64,000 nt of DNA from Serratia quinivorans (GCF_946227985.1 NZ_CAMKGL010000001.1:868001-932000), one strand, 5' to 3'. Counted from the stretch's first letter, positions 17,294-27,038 are shown. A program made the numbers and translations. Notes: generated by a model not told the origin, from the letters alone.

Positions 17294-18931
17294 ATGCAGC
17301 AACCCCTAAAGCACACTCCATTGGCTATGTTGATTGCCGGTTTGCTGAGTATCAGTGCCGTTTATTCTGCTCAGGCGGCTGATGTTCCGGCCGGGGTGCA
17401 ATTGGCAGAGCAGCAGAAGATTGTCATTAACAACGGCTCGGAAGTGGCTTCATTGGATCCGCACAAGGTTGAGGGCATACCGGAAAGCAATATCATTCTT
17501 AACCTGTTGGAAGGGCTGGTCAGCACCGACGCCAATGGGCACGTGGTCGCGGCGGCGGCGACAAATTGGGAGAACCAGGATTTTAAAGCCTGGACTTTTC
17601 ATCTGCGTCCCGACGCGGTTTGGAGTGACGGTTCCCCAGTTACCGCGCAAGACTTTGTCTACAGTTGGCAGCGCCTGGCCGATCCAAAAATTGGCTCACC
17701 CTATGCTAGCTACCTGCAGTACGCCAAAGTTGAAAATATCGACGCCATTCTGACCGGCAAGAAAAGCCCGCAGACGCTCGGTATTAAAGCTATCGATGAT
17801 AAAACTTTGCAGGTCACGCTAAGTGAGCCGGTGCCGTATTTTATCAGCATGCTGAGCCACACTTCGTTGAAACCGGTAAAACGCTCGGTGGTTGAGAAGT
17901 TTGGCGACAAGTGGACGCTGCCGGCAAATTATGTCGGTAATGGCGCGTATCGCTTGAAAGAGTGGGTAGTGAATGAGCGCATTGTGCTTGAACGCAGCCC
18001 GAGCTACTGGAACAACAAGAAAACGGTTATCAGCCAGGCAACCTTCTTGCCGATTTCCTCAGAGGTCAGTGACGTCAACCGCTTCCGCAGCGGTGAAATC
18101 GATATCACCAACAGCGCCATCCCGCCGAACCTGTTCGCGAAAATGAAAAGCGAGATCCCTGAGCAATTGCACGTTAACCCTTACCTGTGCACCTTTTATT
18201 ACGAGATTAACAACCAGCGCGCGCCTTTTACCGATGCACGGGTGCGAGCCGCCGTGAAACTGACGTTGGATCGCGACATCATTGCCAACAAGATCATGGG
18301 TCAGGGGCAGATCCCGGCCTACAGCTTTACCCCGAGCTTTACCGAAGGTGCCAAATTTACGGCGCCGGAATGGGCAGGGTGGAGCCAGGAGCAACGCAAT
18401 GCCGAGGCGAAAAAACTGTTGGCCGAGGCAGGCTTCAGCGCGGCTAAACCGCTGAAGTTCACGTTGCTGTACAACACGTCAGATCAAAATAAACAGCAGG
18501 CGATCGCTGCTGCGTCCATGTGGAAGAAAAACCTTGGCGCGGATGTCACGCTGCGCAATCAGGAGTGGAAGACCTCGCTGGAAAGCCGCCATCAGGGGCA
18601 GTACGACGTGGCACGGGCCACCTGGTGCGGAGACTATAACGAGCCTAGCGCTTTCCTGAATCTGGTTCTCTCCAATAGCAGTATCAATACCATTTTTTAC
18701 AAGAGCCCGGTGTTTGACAGCCTGATGGCCAGCACGCTGAAAGCGCCGGACGAAGCTGCGCGTGCTGCTCTTTATCAGCAAGCGGAGGCTCAGTTGGACA
18801 AAGACTCGGCGTTAATCCCGGTGTATTACCGTGTCAGTGCGCGGCTGATCAGGCCGTCAGTGGGGGGCTTTACCGGTAAAGACCCACTGGATTACACCGA
18901 TGTGAAAAACCTGTACATCATCAAGCAGTAA
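17294..18931 (+). CDS. oppA: Periplasmic oligopeptide-binding protein, first paralogue
   Basis: A 545-residue SBP_bac_5 protein. The signal peptide covers about residues 1-28 and ends AQA before ADVPAGV. The mature protein has the family segments NNGSEVASLDPHK, SWQRLADPK and SPYASYLQY, and a cysteine pair (LCTFYYE and WCGDYNEP) as in E. coli OppA. It captures peptides for OppBCDF. It has the same length as the second paralogue at 19084 but is clearly diverged throughout. It follows AAGGAG at a good distance and lies 152 bp before the second copy. Confidence 0.93.
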   Translation: MQQPLKHTPLAMLIAGLLSISAVYSAQAADVPAGVQLAEQQKIVINNGSEVASLDPHKVEGIPESNIILNLLEGLVSTDANGHVVAAAATNWENQDFKAWTFHLRPDAVWSDGSPVTAQDFVYSWQRLADPKIGSPYASYLQYAKVENIDAILTGKKSPQTLGIKAIDDKTLQVTLSEPVPYFISMLSHTSLKPVKRSVVEKFGDKWTLPANYVGNGAYRLKEWVVNERIVLERSPSYWNNKKTVISQATFLPISSEVSDVNRFRSGEIDITNSAIPPNLFAKMKSEIPEQLHVNPYLCTFYYEINNQRAPFTDARVRAAVKLTLDRDIIANKIMGQGQIPAYSFTPSFTEGAKFTAPEWAGWSQEQRNAEAKKLLAEAGFSAAKPLKFTLLYNTSDQNKQQAIAAASMWKKNLGADVTLRNQEWKTSLESRHQGQYDVARATWCGDYNEPSAFLNLVLSNSSINTIFYKSPVFDSLMASTLKAPDEAARAALYQQAEAQLDKDSALIPVYYRVSARLIRPSVGGFTGKDPLDYTDVKNLYIIKQ

Positions 18932-19083
18932 CGAGGGGTATTACGCCACGCCAACCGGGGTGAGTAATACAAGGGAATCCGCCTGCCGTATTCGTTCAAC
19001 GGCCGCCGGTATAACAAGGTCCGCTCACGGGCAACGCAGGTTCCACGACGAGCCTGTGATAATAAAAACTGGAGTATACACAC

Positions 19084-20721
19084 ATGACCAACATCACGAA
19101 AAAAACCATCCTTGCGGCCGGCATCATTGCCGCGCTGGGCATCACAGCAACCGGAAGTGCTTTTGCGGCCGTTGTGCCGGCGGGCGTACAACTGGCAGAT
19201 AAGCAAGAGATAGTTAAAAACAACGGTTCGGAAGTACAGTCGCTGGATCCGCACAAAATTGAAGGCGTACCTGAAAACAACGTTACGCGCGATCTGATGG
19301 AAGGCCTGGCCAACAACGGTCCGGATGGCTCCATCGTTCCAGGCGTGGCCGAAAGCTGGGATAACAAGGATTTTAAAGTCTGGACCTTCCATCTGCGTAA
19401 AGACGCAAAGTGGTCGAATGGCAAGCCGGTAACGGCACAAGATTTCGTGTATAGCTGGCAGCGCGTGGTGGACCCTAAAACTGCATCCCCATACGCCAGC
19501 TATCTGCAATATGCTCACGTAGAAAACGTTGATGACGTTATCGCCGGCAAAAAAGACAAGTCTACCCTGGGCGTAAAAGCCATCGACGATCACACCTTCC
19601 AGGTCACCCTGACCGAGCCGGTGCCTTATCTGGTTGAAATGACGCCGCACTATGCGATGAAGCCAGTATTTAAAGATGCGGTCGAGAAGTTTGGCGAGAA
19701 ATGGACCCTGCCGGCGAATTACGTCAGCAATGGTGCCTACAAGTTAAAAGACTGGGTAGTTAACGAACGTATCGTGCTGGAACGTAACCCGGAATATTGG
19801 GATAACGCGAAAACCATCATTAATAAAGTCACGTTCCTGCCAATTTCGTCGGAAGTGACCGACGTAAACCGCTACCGCACCGGTGAAATCGACATGACCT
19901 ATAACAACATGCCGATTGAACTGTTCCAGAAGTTGAAAAAAGAGATCCCGAAAGAAGTTCACGTTGACCCGTATCTGTGTACTTATTACTACGAGATCAA
20001 CAACCAGAAAGCGCCATTTACCGATCAGCGCGTACGTGAAGCGCTGAAGCTGGGTCTGGATCGCGACATTATCACCAATAAAGTGAAAAACCAGGGCGAT
20101 CTGCCTGCCTACAGCTTCACCCCTCCTTATACCGATGGCGCCAAGTTGACGCCACCAGAGTGGTTCGGCTGGACACAGGAAAAACGCAACGAAGTAGCGA
20201 AAAAACTGCTGGCTGACGCGGGTTACGGCCCTGGCAAACCTCTGACTTTCTCACTGCTGTATAACACGTCTGATCTGCACAAAAAATTGGCGATCGCCGC
20301 GGCCTCTATCTGGAAGAAAAACCTGGGTGTGGACGTGAAGCTGGTGAATCAGGAGTGGAAAACCTTCCTGGACACCCGCCATCAGGGGACCTATGACGTA
20401 GCGCGTGCCGGCTGGTGTGCCGACTACAACGAACCAAGCTCGTTCCTGAACATGATGCTGTCTGACAGCAGCAGTAACACCCCGCACTATAAGAGCGCGG
20501 AGTTCGATAAGCTGATGGCGAATGTGCTGACGGCGAAAACCAAAGAAGAACGCGCAGATCTGTATCAGAAAGCTGAAGTGCAGCTGGATAAGGATTCGGC
20601 CATTGTTCCGGTTTATTACTATGTGAATGCCCGTCTGGTGAAACCTTATGTTGGCGGTTACACCGGTAAAGACCCACTTGATAACGTGTACGACAAAAAC
20701 CTGTACATCATCAAGCATTGA
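19084..20721 (+). CDS. oppA: Periplasmic oligopeptide-binding protein, second paralogue
   Basis: A 545-residue SBP_bac_5 protein with its signal peptide ending AFA before AVVPAGV. It shares the motifs of the preceding copy (NNGSEVQSLDPHK, SPYASYLQYAHVEN, LCTYYYE, WCADYNEP, TGKDPLD). It is closest to the transporter genes and is probably the main OppA. Its lysine-rich, smoothly biased codon use looks like a highly expressed gene. A strong stem-loop at 20732-20753 separates it from oppB and probably limits read-through or protects the oppA message. Confidence 0.95.
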   Translation: MTNITKKTILAAGIIAALGITATGSAFAAVVPAGVQLADKQEIVKNNGSEVQSLDPHKIEGVPENNVTRDLMEGLANNGPDGSIVPGVAESWDNKDFKVWTFHLRKDAKWSNGKPVTAQDFVYSWQRVVDPKTASPYASYLQYAHVENVDDVIAGKKDKSTLGVKAIDDHTFQVTLTEPVPYLVEMTPHYAMKPVFKDAVEKFGEKWTLPANYVSNGAYKLKDWVVNERIVLERNPEYWDNAKTIINKVTFLPISSEVTDVNRYRTGEIDMTYNNMPIELFQKLKKEIPKEVHVDPYLCTYYYEINNQKAPFTDQRVREALKLGLDRDIITNKVKNQGDLPAYSFTPPYTDGAKLTPPEWFGWTQEKRNEVAKKLLADAGYGPGKPLTFSLLYNTSDLHKKLAIAAASIWKKNLGVDVKLVNQEWKTFLDTRHQGTYDVARAGWCADYNEPSSFLNMMLSDSSSNTPHYKSAEFDKLMANVLTAKTKEERADLYQKAEVQLDKDSAIVPVYYYVNARLVKPYVGGYTGKDPLDNVYDKNLYIIKH

Positions 20722-20731
20722 TACGGTAAGT

Positions 20732-20753
20732 GCCGGCGGTGTGAACCGCCGGC
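20732..20753 (+). terminator. Intercistronic stem-loop between oppA and oppB
   Basis: A nine-base perfect stem, GCCGGCGGT / ACCGCCGGC, closes a GTGA loop with no U tract. It is more likely an RNA-stabilising or partial-termination structure than a full terminator. It would allow the binding protein to be made in excess over the membrane complex. Confidence 0.65.
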
Positions 20754-20804
20754 TCATGTTGAGAATAATAAGCCGTTATCAGGCTGCAGCACAGGGTTAG
20801 GGCA

Positions 20805-21725
20805 ATGCTTAAATTTATATTTCGTCGCTTGTTAGAAGCGATCCCGACACTATTTATCCTTATTACCATCTCATTTTTTATGATGCGTCTGGCTCCCGGC
20901 AGTCCATTTACCGGTGAGCGCGCGTTGCCACCGGAAGTGATGGCCAACATCGAAGCCAAATATCATTTGAACGATCCGATCTGGAAGCAGTACGGCCATT
21001 ATCTGGCGCAACTGTCGAAAGGCGATTTCGGCCCGTCGTTCAAATACAAGGATTACTCGGTTAACGATCTGGTCGCCGCTTCATTCCCGGTATCAGCCAA
21101 GCTTGGCCTTGCCGCATTCTTGTTGGCGGTAGTCTTGGGGGTTAGCGCCGGGGTAGTGGCTGCACTCAATCAAAATACCAAATGGGATTATACGGTGATG
21201 GGCTTTGCCATGACCGGGGTAGTCATACCCAGTTTCGTGGTGGCGCCGTTACTGGTGTTGATTTTCGCCATCACGTTGAAATGGCTGCCAGGCGGCGGTT
21301 GGAACGGTGGCGCGCCGAAGTTTATTATCTTGCCGATGGTGGCGTTGTCACTGGCCTATATCGCCAGTATCGCCCGTATTACGCGCGGCTCGATGATTGA
21401 AGTGCTGCACTCAAACTTTATCCGTACCGCCCGTGCCAAAGGGTTGCCGATGCGTCGCATCATTTTCCGCCATGCGCTCAAACCGGCGTTATTGCCCGTG
21501 CTTTCCTATATGGGCCCGGCGTTTGTCGGCATCATCACCGGTTCTATGGTGATCGAAACCATCTACGGCCTGCCGGGTATTGGCCAGCTGTTTGTTAATG
21601 GTGCGCTGAACCGCGATTATTCTTTGGTATTGAGCCTGACCATTCTGGTGGGTGGCCTGACCATTTTGTTTAATGCGATCGTGGACGTGCTGTACGCCGT
21701 TATCGATCCAAAAATTCGTTATTAA
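20805..21725 (+). CDS. oppB: Oligopeptide ABC transporter permease OppB
   Basis: A 306-residue inner-membrane permease with six predicted membrane segments, beginning MLKFIFRRLLEAIPTLFILITISF. The EAA loop that contacts the ATPases is visible around FIRTARAKGLPMRRIIFRHALKPA. It forms the peptide channel with OppC. It begins 83 bp after oppA and ends 14 bp before oppC. Confidence 0.97.
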   Translation: MLKFIFRRLLEAIPTLFILITISFFMMRLAPGSPFTGERALPPEVMANIEAKYHLNDPIWKQYGHYLAQLSKGDFGPSFKYKDYSVNDLVAASFPVSAKLGLAAFLLAVVLGVSAGVVAALNQNTKWDYTVMGFAMTGVVIPSFVVAPLLVLIFAITLKWLPGGGWNGGAPKFIILPMVALSLAYIASIARITRGSMIEVLHSNFIRTARAKGLPMRRIIFRHALKPALLPVLSYMGPAFVGIITGSMVIETIYGLPGIGQLFVNGALNRDYSLVLSLTILVGGLTILFNAIVDVLYAVIDPKIRY

Positions 21726-21739
21726 GCTGGAGCACGCAA

Positions 21740-22648
21740 ATGATGTTGACGAAAAAGAACAGCGAGGCTCTGGAGAACTTCAGCGAAAAGCTTGAAGTGG
21801 AAGGGCGCAGCCTGTGGCAGGATGCCCGTCGCCGCTTTGTGCACAACCGTGCGGCAGTCAGCAGCCTGTTTGTGCTGGCGCTGATTACCCTGTTTGTGAT
21901 TATAGCCCCCTGGCTGTCACAGTTTGCCTATGACGATACCGATTGGGCGATGATGTCGGCAGCACCGTCTTTAGACGCGGGGCACTACTTCGGTACCGAT
22001 TCCTCTGGACGTGATTTGCTGGTACGTGTCGCAATTGGCGGGCGTATCTCGCTGATGGTTGGCGTTTCCGCCGCGCTGGTGGCGGTCATTGTCGGCACCC
22101 TTTATGGCGCAATGTCCGGTTATCTGGGCGGTAAAATTGACTCGGTAATGATGCGTTTGCTGGAGATCCTCAACTCCTTCCCGTTTATGTTCTTCGTGAT
22201 CCTGCTGGTGACCTTCTTTGGTCAAAACATTCTGCTGATCTTTGTGGCGATCGGCATGGTGTCCTGGCTGGACATGGCGCGTATTGTGCGTGGACAGACC
22301 CTGAGCCTGAAACGCAAAGAGTTTATCGAAGCGGCGTTGGTATGCGGGGTTTCCAGCCGCAATATCGTACTGCGTCACATCGTGCCGAACGTGCTCGGCG
22401 TGGTGGTGGTATACGCTTCATTACTGGTGCCGAGCATGATCCTGTTCGAATCCTTCCTCAGTTTCCTGGGGTTGGGTACCCAGGAGCCGTTAAGCAGCTG
22501 GGGTGCATTGCTGAGCGATGGCGCCAACTCGATGGAAGTTTCACCGTGGTTGCTGCTGTTCCCGGCGGGTTTCCTGGTTGTCACTCTGTTTTGTTTCAAC
22601 TTTATCGGCGATGGTCTGCGTGACGCCCTCGACCCGAAAGATCGTTAA
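21740..22648 (+). CDS. oppC: Oligopeptide ABC transporter permease OppC
   Basis: A 302-residue permease. A cytoplasmic N-terminal stretch precedes the first membrane segment (SSLFVLALITLFVIIAPWL), then five more follow, with the EAA loop in EFIEAALVCGVSSRNIVLRHIVPN. It pairs with OppB. The start used is the first ATG of a double start (ATGATG). It ends 11 bp before oppD. Confidence 0.96.
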   Translation: MMLTKKNSEALENFSEKLEVEGRSLWQDARRRFVHNRAAVSSLFVLALITLFVIIAPWLSQFAYDDTDWAMMSAAPSLDAGHYFGTDSSGRDLLVRVAIGGRISLMVGVSAALVAVIVGTLYGAMSGYLGGKIDSVMMRLLEILNSFPFMFFVILLVTFFGQNILLIFVAIGMVSWLDMARIVRGQTLSLKRKEFIEAALVCGVSSRNIVLRHIVPNVLGVVVVYASLLVPSMILFESFLSFLGLGTQEPLSSWGALLSDGANSMEVSPWLLLFPAGFLVVTLFCFNFIGDGLRDALDPKDR

Positions 22649-22659
22649 GGAGTGCAATC

Positions 22660-23676
22660 ATGAGCACCATTGAAAATCCGCAGTTGCAAACCAGCACCGC
22701 CGTTAAATCGTCGTTGTTGTTGGATGTCAAAGACCTGCGCGTGACCTTCGGCACTCCGGACGGTGATGTGACGGCCGTTAACGACCTGAACTTTGACCTG
22801 CGCGCTGGCGAAACGTTGGGGATAGTGGGTGAATCTGGCTCCGGTAAATCCCAGACCGCTTTCGCGCTGATGGGGCTGTTGGCCAGCAATGGCCGCATTG
22901 GCGGCTCGGCCAAATTTAATGGCCGTGAAATCCTCAACCTGCCGGAAAAACAGCTCAACAAGCTGCGGGCAGAAGAGATTTCGATGATCTTCCAGGACCC
23001 AATGACTTCGCTCAACCCTTATATGCGCGTTGGCGAGCAGTTGATGGAAGTGCTGATGCAACACAAGAAAATGGGTAAAAGCGAAGCCTTTGAAGAGTCG
23101 GTTCGCATGCTTGATGCGGTTAAAATGCCGGAAGCGCGTAAGCGCATGCGCATGTATCCGCATGAGTTTTCCGGCGGTATGCGCCAGCGTGTAATGATTG
23201 CCATGGCGCTGCTGTGCCGGCCCAAGCTGCTGATTGCCGACGAGCCGACCACCGCACTGGACGTGACGGTTCAGGCACAGATTATGACGTTGCTCAATGA
23301 ACTTAAGCGCGAGTTCAATACGGCCATCATCATGATCACCCACGATCTGGGGGTTGTGGCCGGTATCTGTAACAAAGTGCTGGTGATGTACGCCGGGCGG
23401 ACCATGGAATACGGTAGCGCGCGTGACGTGTTCTATCATCCGAGCCATCCTTATTCCATCGGTTTGCTCAATGCGGTACCGCGTCTGGACGCCGAAGGTG
23501 AGGCGCTGATGACCATTCCAGGTAACCCGCCGAACCTGTTGCGTCTGCCGAAAGGCTGCCCGTTCCAGCCACGTTGTGCGTACGCGATGCCGCAATGTTC
23601 GAGCGCTCCGCCATTGGAGCAGTTTGGTGAAGGGCGCTTGCGTGCCTGCTTTAAACCGGTGGAGGCGTTGGTATGA
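22660..23676 (+). CDS. oppD: Oligopeptide ABC transporter ATPase OppD
   Basis: A 338-residue ABC ATPase. It has Walker A GESGSGKS, signature FSGGMRQR, Walker B LLIADEPT and the switch histidine in MITHDLG. The C-terminal oligopeptide-transporter extension contains the cysteines found in Fe-S-bearing OppD proteins (GCPFQPRCAYAMPQC). It acts with OppF to drive import. It overlaps oppF by ATGA. Confidence 0.97.
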   Translation: MSTIENPQLQTSTAVKSSLLLDVKDLRVTFGTPDGDVTAVNDLNFDLRAGETLGIVGESGSGKSQTAFALMGLLASNGRIGGSAKFNGREILNLPEKQLNKLRAEEISMIFQDPMTSLNPYMRVGEQLMEVLMQHKKMGKSEAFEESVRMLDAVKMPEARKRMRMYPHEFSGGMRQRVMIAMALLCRPKLLIADEPTTALDVTVQAQIMTLLNELKREFNTAIIMITHDLGVVAGICNKVLVMYAGRTMEYGSARDVFYHPSHPYSIGLLNAVPRLDAEGEALMTIPGNPPNLLRLPKGCPFQPRCAYAMPQCSSAPPLEQFGEGRLRACFKPVEALV

Positions 23677-24674
23677 GTACGGTAACCGACAAGAAAGTTC
23701 TGCTTGAAGTGGCCGATTTGAAAGTGCACTTCGACATTCATGATGACAAACAGTGGTTCTGGCAGCCGCCGAAAACCCTGAAGGCCGTTGACGGCGTGAC
23801 GCTGCGCCTGTTCGAAGGGGAAACTTTGGGTGTGGTGGGCGAGTCTGGTTGTGGTAAGTCAACCTTCGCCCGCGCCATTATCGGGTTGGTGAAGGCCACC
23901 AGCGGGCGCGTTGCCTGGCTGGGTAAAGACTTGCTCGGTATGAGTGACGTTGACTGGCGCAAAACCCGTAGCGATATCCAGATGATCTTCCAGGATCCGC
24001 TGGCTTCGCTGAACCCACGCATGACCATCGGTGAAATTATTGCCGAGCCACTGCGTACCTATTACCCAAAAATGCCGCGTCAGGAAGTGAAGGACAAGGT
24101 TAAAGCGATGATGCTGAAGGTTGGCCTGCTGCCAAACCTGATCAACCGCTATCCGCACGAGTTCTCCGGCGGCCAGTGTCAGCGCATCGGCATCGCCCGA
24201 GCCCTGATCCTGGAACCTAAACTGGTGATTTGCGATGAACCGGTTTCGGCGCTGGACGTGTCGATTCAGGCACAGGTGGTGAACCTGTTGCAGCAACTGC
24301 AGCGCGAAATGGGCCTGTCGCTGATATTTATCGCCCATGACCTGGCGGTGGTAAAGCACATCTCTGACCGTGTGCTGGTGATGTATTTGGGCCATGCGGT
24401 GGAGCTGGGCACCTATGACGAGGTGTATCACAACCCGCAGCACCCATATACCAAAGCGCTGATGTCAGCGGTGCCAATCCCGGATCCGGATAAGGAAAAG
24501 GACAAACAGATCCAACTGCTGGAAGGGGAACTGCCTTCGCCAATTAACCCGCCATCCGGCTGCGTATTCCGTACCCGTTGTCCGATTGCCGGGCCGGAAT
24601 GCGCCAAAACGCGTCCGCTGCTGGAAGGCAGCTTCCGCCATGCGGTTTCTTGTCTGAAGGTCGATCCGCTGTAA
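23673..24674 (+). CDS. oppF: Oligopeptide ABC transporter ATPase OppF
   Basis: A 333-residue ABC ATPase. It has Walker A GESGCGKS, signature FSGGQCQR, Walker B LVICDEPV and the switch histidine in IAHDLAV. The C-terminal extension has GCVFRTRCPIAGPEC. Its start overlaps the oppD stop (ATGA). It is the last gene of the opp operon, with a terminator 22 bp later. Confidence 0.97.
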   Translation: MSTVTDKKVLLEVADLKVHFDIHDDKQWFWQPPKTLKAVDGVTLRLFEGETLGVVGESGCGKSTFARAIIGLVKATSGRVAWLGKDLLGMSDVDWRKTRSDIQMIFQDPLASLNPRMTIGEIIAEPLRTYYPKMPRQEVKDKVKAMMLKVGLLPNLINRYPHEFSGGQCQRIGIARALILEPKLVICDEPVSALDVSIQAQVVNLLQQLQREMGLSLIFIAHDLAVVKHISDRVLVMYLGHAVELGTYDEVYHNPQHPYTKALMSAVPIPDPDKEKDKQIQLLEGELPSPINPPSGCVFRTRCPIAGPECAKTRPLLEGSFRHAVSCLKVDPL

Positions 24675-24696
24675 CCGGTCTCATCCACCAACAAAA

Positions 24697-24725
24697 AACC
24701 CGCCAATTTTTGGCGGGTTTTTTTA
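24697..24725. terminator. Bidirectional terminator between oppF and yciU
   Basis: The stem AACCCGCCAA / TTGGCGGGTT is followed by seven Ts on the plus strand and, read from yciU, by a T run on the minus strand. Confidence 0.9.
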
Positions 24726-24739
24726 TGCCTTACGGCCGC

Positions 24740-25063
24740 TTACTCTTTCCACAGAATGTGGCAAAGTTTATGGTCTTTCTCACGGCACAGCAGCACGCGG
24801 GCAAACACGTCGTTGATCGGTTCGCCATCGCTGTCTGCCAGGCCAATCACCACTTCGGCGAAAAAGTCAGGGTTCAGGTCAAAGTCCACATGTTCCGACC
24901 AGTCTTCCGCCGGGTCATACAGTTCGGCGCCACCGCGCTCCTCAAACTGCAGGTTGAACAGCAGAATATCCGCCGGATCCAGATTGTCGCCGGCCAACTC
25001 CAAAAAGATGTCGTAAGCCTGTTCCAGCGTTTCGTCTTCAGTAAGGCGGTTATTCAAATCCAT
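24740..25063 (-). CDS. yciU: YciU, DUF440 acidic protein
   Basis: A 107-residue, strongly acidic protein ([20 protein letters not shown] and later [19 protein letters not shown]). It belongs to the DUF440/YciU family, whose solved member resembles a double-stranded-DNA mimic. Function in the cell is not established. It lies between oppF and clsA as in E. coli and is co-directional with clsA, 56 bp downstream of it. Confidence 0.92.
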   Translation of the reverse strand: MDLNNRLTEDETLEQAYDIFLELAGDNLDPADILLFNLQFEERGGAELYDPAEDWSEHVDFDLNPDFFAEVVIGLADSDGEPINDVFARVLLCREKDHKLCHILWKE

Positions 25064-25119
25064 AATTAAATCCCGATAACAAATGATTTGGCATTATTAG
25101 AACATGCCCGCTACGGCAT

Positions 25120-26580
25120 TTATAGCAGCGGGCTGAAAAAGTAGAACAGGCGCTCAACAATACGGTGCCAGAACGGCCGTTTCTGCCACTCTGCGGCGTT
25201 CAGCAGTTGCGAACGAGCAATGTAGTCATCCTGCACGCAGGCCAGATCGCTACCGAAACCGTCATCGTCAATCACCAGGGTAATTTCAAAGTTCAACCAC
25301 AGGCTGCGCATGTCCAGATTCACCGTGCCGACCAGGCTGAGCTGGCCATCAACCAGTACGCTTTTGGTATGCAGCAGGCCGTCTTCAAACTGATAGATGC
25401 GTACACCAGCCTCCAGAAGTTCGGAGAAGAAAGAGCGGCTGGCCCAACGGACCATTGTTGAATCGTTGTCGCGAGGGACAATGATGCTGACTTCAACCCC
25501 GCGCAGGGCGGCGGTGCAAATCGCATGCAGTAAATCGTCGCTGGGTACGAAGTAGGGGGTGGTCATGATCAACTGTTCACGTGCTGAATAAACCGCCGTC
25601 AGCAACGCCTGGTGGATCATTTCTTCCGGGAAACCTGGGCCTGAAGCGATAACCTGGATGGTATGGCCGCTTTCCTGTTCGAACGGCATGATATTGACGT
25701 CCGGCGGCGGCGGCAGGATCCGTTTACCGGTTTCAATTTCCCAGTCACAGGCATAAACGATGCCCATGGTACTGGCGACCGGGCCTTCCATACGGGCCAT
25801 CAGATCGATCCACTGACCGACACCGGCGTCCTGTTTGAAATAGCGTGGGTCGACCATGTTCATACTGCCGGTGTAGGCAATATAGTTGTCAATCAGTACC
25901 ACTTTACGGTGCTGACGCAAATCCATTCGGCGCAGGAATACGCGGAACAGGTTTACCTTGAGTGCTTCTACTACCTCAATGCCGGCATTGCGCATCATGC
26001 CAGGATAGGGACTGCGGAAGAACTGCAAACTACCGGCAGAGTCCAGCATCAGGCGGCAATGTACGCCGCGGCGTGCAGCGGCCATCAGCGATTCGGCCAC
26101 CTGATCGACCAATCCGCCGGGCTGCCAGATGTAAAACACCATCTCAATATTATGGCGTGCCAATTCAATATCACGGATCAGCGCTTTCAGCGTTGCATCG
26201 GTAGTGGTGAGTAACTGGAGTTGGTTGCCCTTAACGCCATCGATGCCCTGACGGCGATCGCACAGTTGGAACAGGGGTCTGGCGACCTCGCTGTAATCGG
26301 TGGCGAAGATGCGCTGGCTCTCTTTTAATTCGCTCAGCCAGCGTGCGGTAGAAGGCCACATTGCCTTGGCGCGTTCGGCACGGCGTTTGCCCAGATGTAA
26401 TTCACCAAAAGATAAATAAGCCACAATACCGAACAGCGGCAAAATATAGATCACCAGCAACCAGGCCATAGCGGAAGGCACGGCGCGGCGTTTCATCAGA
26501 ATACGCAGTGTCACACCAGCGATAAGCAGCCAGTAACCAAACACCATGAGCCAACTGATTACGGTATAAAATGTTGTCAT
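25120..26580 (-). CDS. clsA: Cardiolipin synthase A
   Basis: A 486-residue phospholipase-D-superfamily enzyme condensing two phosphatidylglycerols into cardiolipin. Two N-terminal membrane segments ([20 protein letters not shown] and [21 protein letters not shown]) anchor it. The two HKD motifs are HRKVVLID and HTKSVLVD, each followed by the GSMN or GTVN segment. The start at 26580 ([12 protein letters not shown]) gives the E. coli length; the longer upstream frame adds 16 residues with no likeness. Confidence 0.97.
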   Translation of the reverse strand: MTTFYTVISWLMVFGYWLLIAGVTLRILMKRRAVPSAMAWLLVIYILPLFGIVAYLSFGELHLGKRRAERAKAMWPSTARWLSELKESQRIFATDYSEVARPLFQLCDRRQGIDGVKGNQLQLLTTTDATLKALIRDIELARHNIEMVFYIWQPGGLVDQVAESLMAAARRGVHCRLMLDSAGSLQFFRSPYPGMMRNAGIEVVEALKVNLFRVFLRRMDLRQHRKVVLIDNYIAYTGSMNMVDPRYFKQDAGVGQWIDLMARMEGPVASTMGIVYACDWEIETGKRILPPPPDVNIMPFEQESGHTIQVIASGPGFPEEMIHQALLTAVYSAREQLIMTTPYFVPSDDLLHAICTAALRGVEVSIIVPRDNDSTMVRWASRSFFSELLEAGVRIYQFEDGLLHTKSVLVDGQLSLVGTVNLDMRSLWLNFEITLVIDDDGFGSDLACVQDDYIARSQLLNAAEWQKRPFWHRIVERLFYFFSPLL

Positions 26581-26767
26581 AAAGGCGAAAAATCCCGTTC
26601 GCAAACCACCAACGATGAGTGTACGCACAGAACGCTAAAGGGGAAACCTTTTCTCGGCGCTTATGTTGCAAAAATATGATTGGCTTAAGGCACTTGCTGT
26701 AAACAAAAAAACATTTTAGTTGGGAGAGAGCGTCTCCCCGTTGGAGTAAGATACGCTGAACTGTGGC

Positions 26768-26795
26768 TTGGATCCTGTAATGAAAGGACTATAAT
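26768..26795 (+). promoter_or_regulatory. Promoter upstream of yciY
   Basis: A consensus -10 TATAAT (26790-26795) and a -35-like TTGGAT (26768-26773) are separated by 16 bp. They are positioned to start transcription shortly before the yciY reading frame. Confidence 0.65.
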
Positions 26796-26832
26796 GCCCG
26801 CCGTTGGCATTTGACGAATGAGTGACAAAACG

Positions 26833-27009
26833 ATGAGACGCAGTAGAAATGAGGTGGGCCGCTGGCGGATGCTGCGGCAGAGTCAGCGCCGGAGGCATCG
26901 CTGGTTGGAACGCCAGTCTTGCAGCAATCGGCATATTATTCGGGTGCGCCGTCGCCTGGATGACCAGCACCGGCGTTCATTGCTGTTTGTGGTGGCTTAC
27001 GAGTGGTAA
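26833..27009 (+). CDS. yciY: YciY, small arginine-rich protein
   Basis: A 58-residue, very basic protein beginning MRRSRNEVGRWRMLRQSQ, close to E. coli YciY (MKRSRTEVGRWRM). It has a C-terminal RRSLLFVV patch and occupies the same place next to clsA. The start at 26833 matches the homologue; an in-frame ATG at 26818 would add five residues. No strong ribosome-binding sequence is visible for either start. Its function is unknown. The strong upstream promoter and downstream hairpin (27015-27038) suggest a real small transcript. Confidence 0.75.
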   Translation: MRRSRNEVGRWRMLRQSQRRRHRWLERQSCSNRHIIRVRRRLDDQHRRSLLFVVAYEW

Positions 27010-27014
27010 AACAA

Positions 27015-27038
27015 AAACAGTCCCCAAGGGGACTGTTT
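27015..27038. terminator. Hairpin between yciY and the Dps gene
   Basis: AAACAGTCCCC / GGGGACTGTTT forms an 11-bp stem with an AA loop, flanked by an A-rich left side and a short T run. It can serve both convergent genes. Confidence 0.8.

Noticed and set aside
17200-17300. A GcvB sRNA target in the oppA leader
   Set aside because: The leader just before oppA lacks the CA-rich stretch expected for GcvB pairing; nothing specific could be supported.
22645-23862. 405-residue open frame antisense to oppD
   Set aside because: It is a shadow of oppD and the start of oppF, His/Arg-rich in the way antisense frames of GC-biased genes are.
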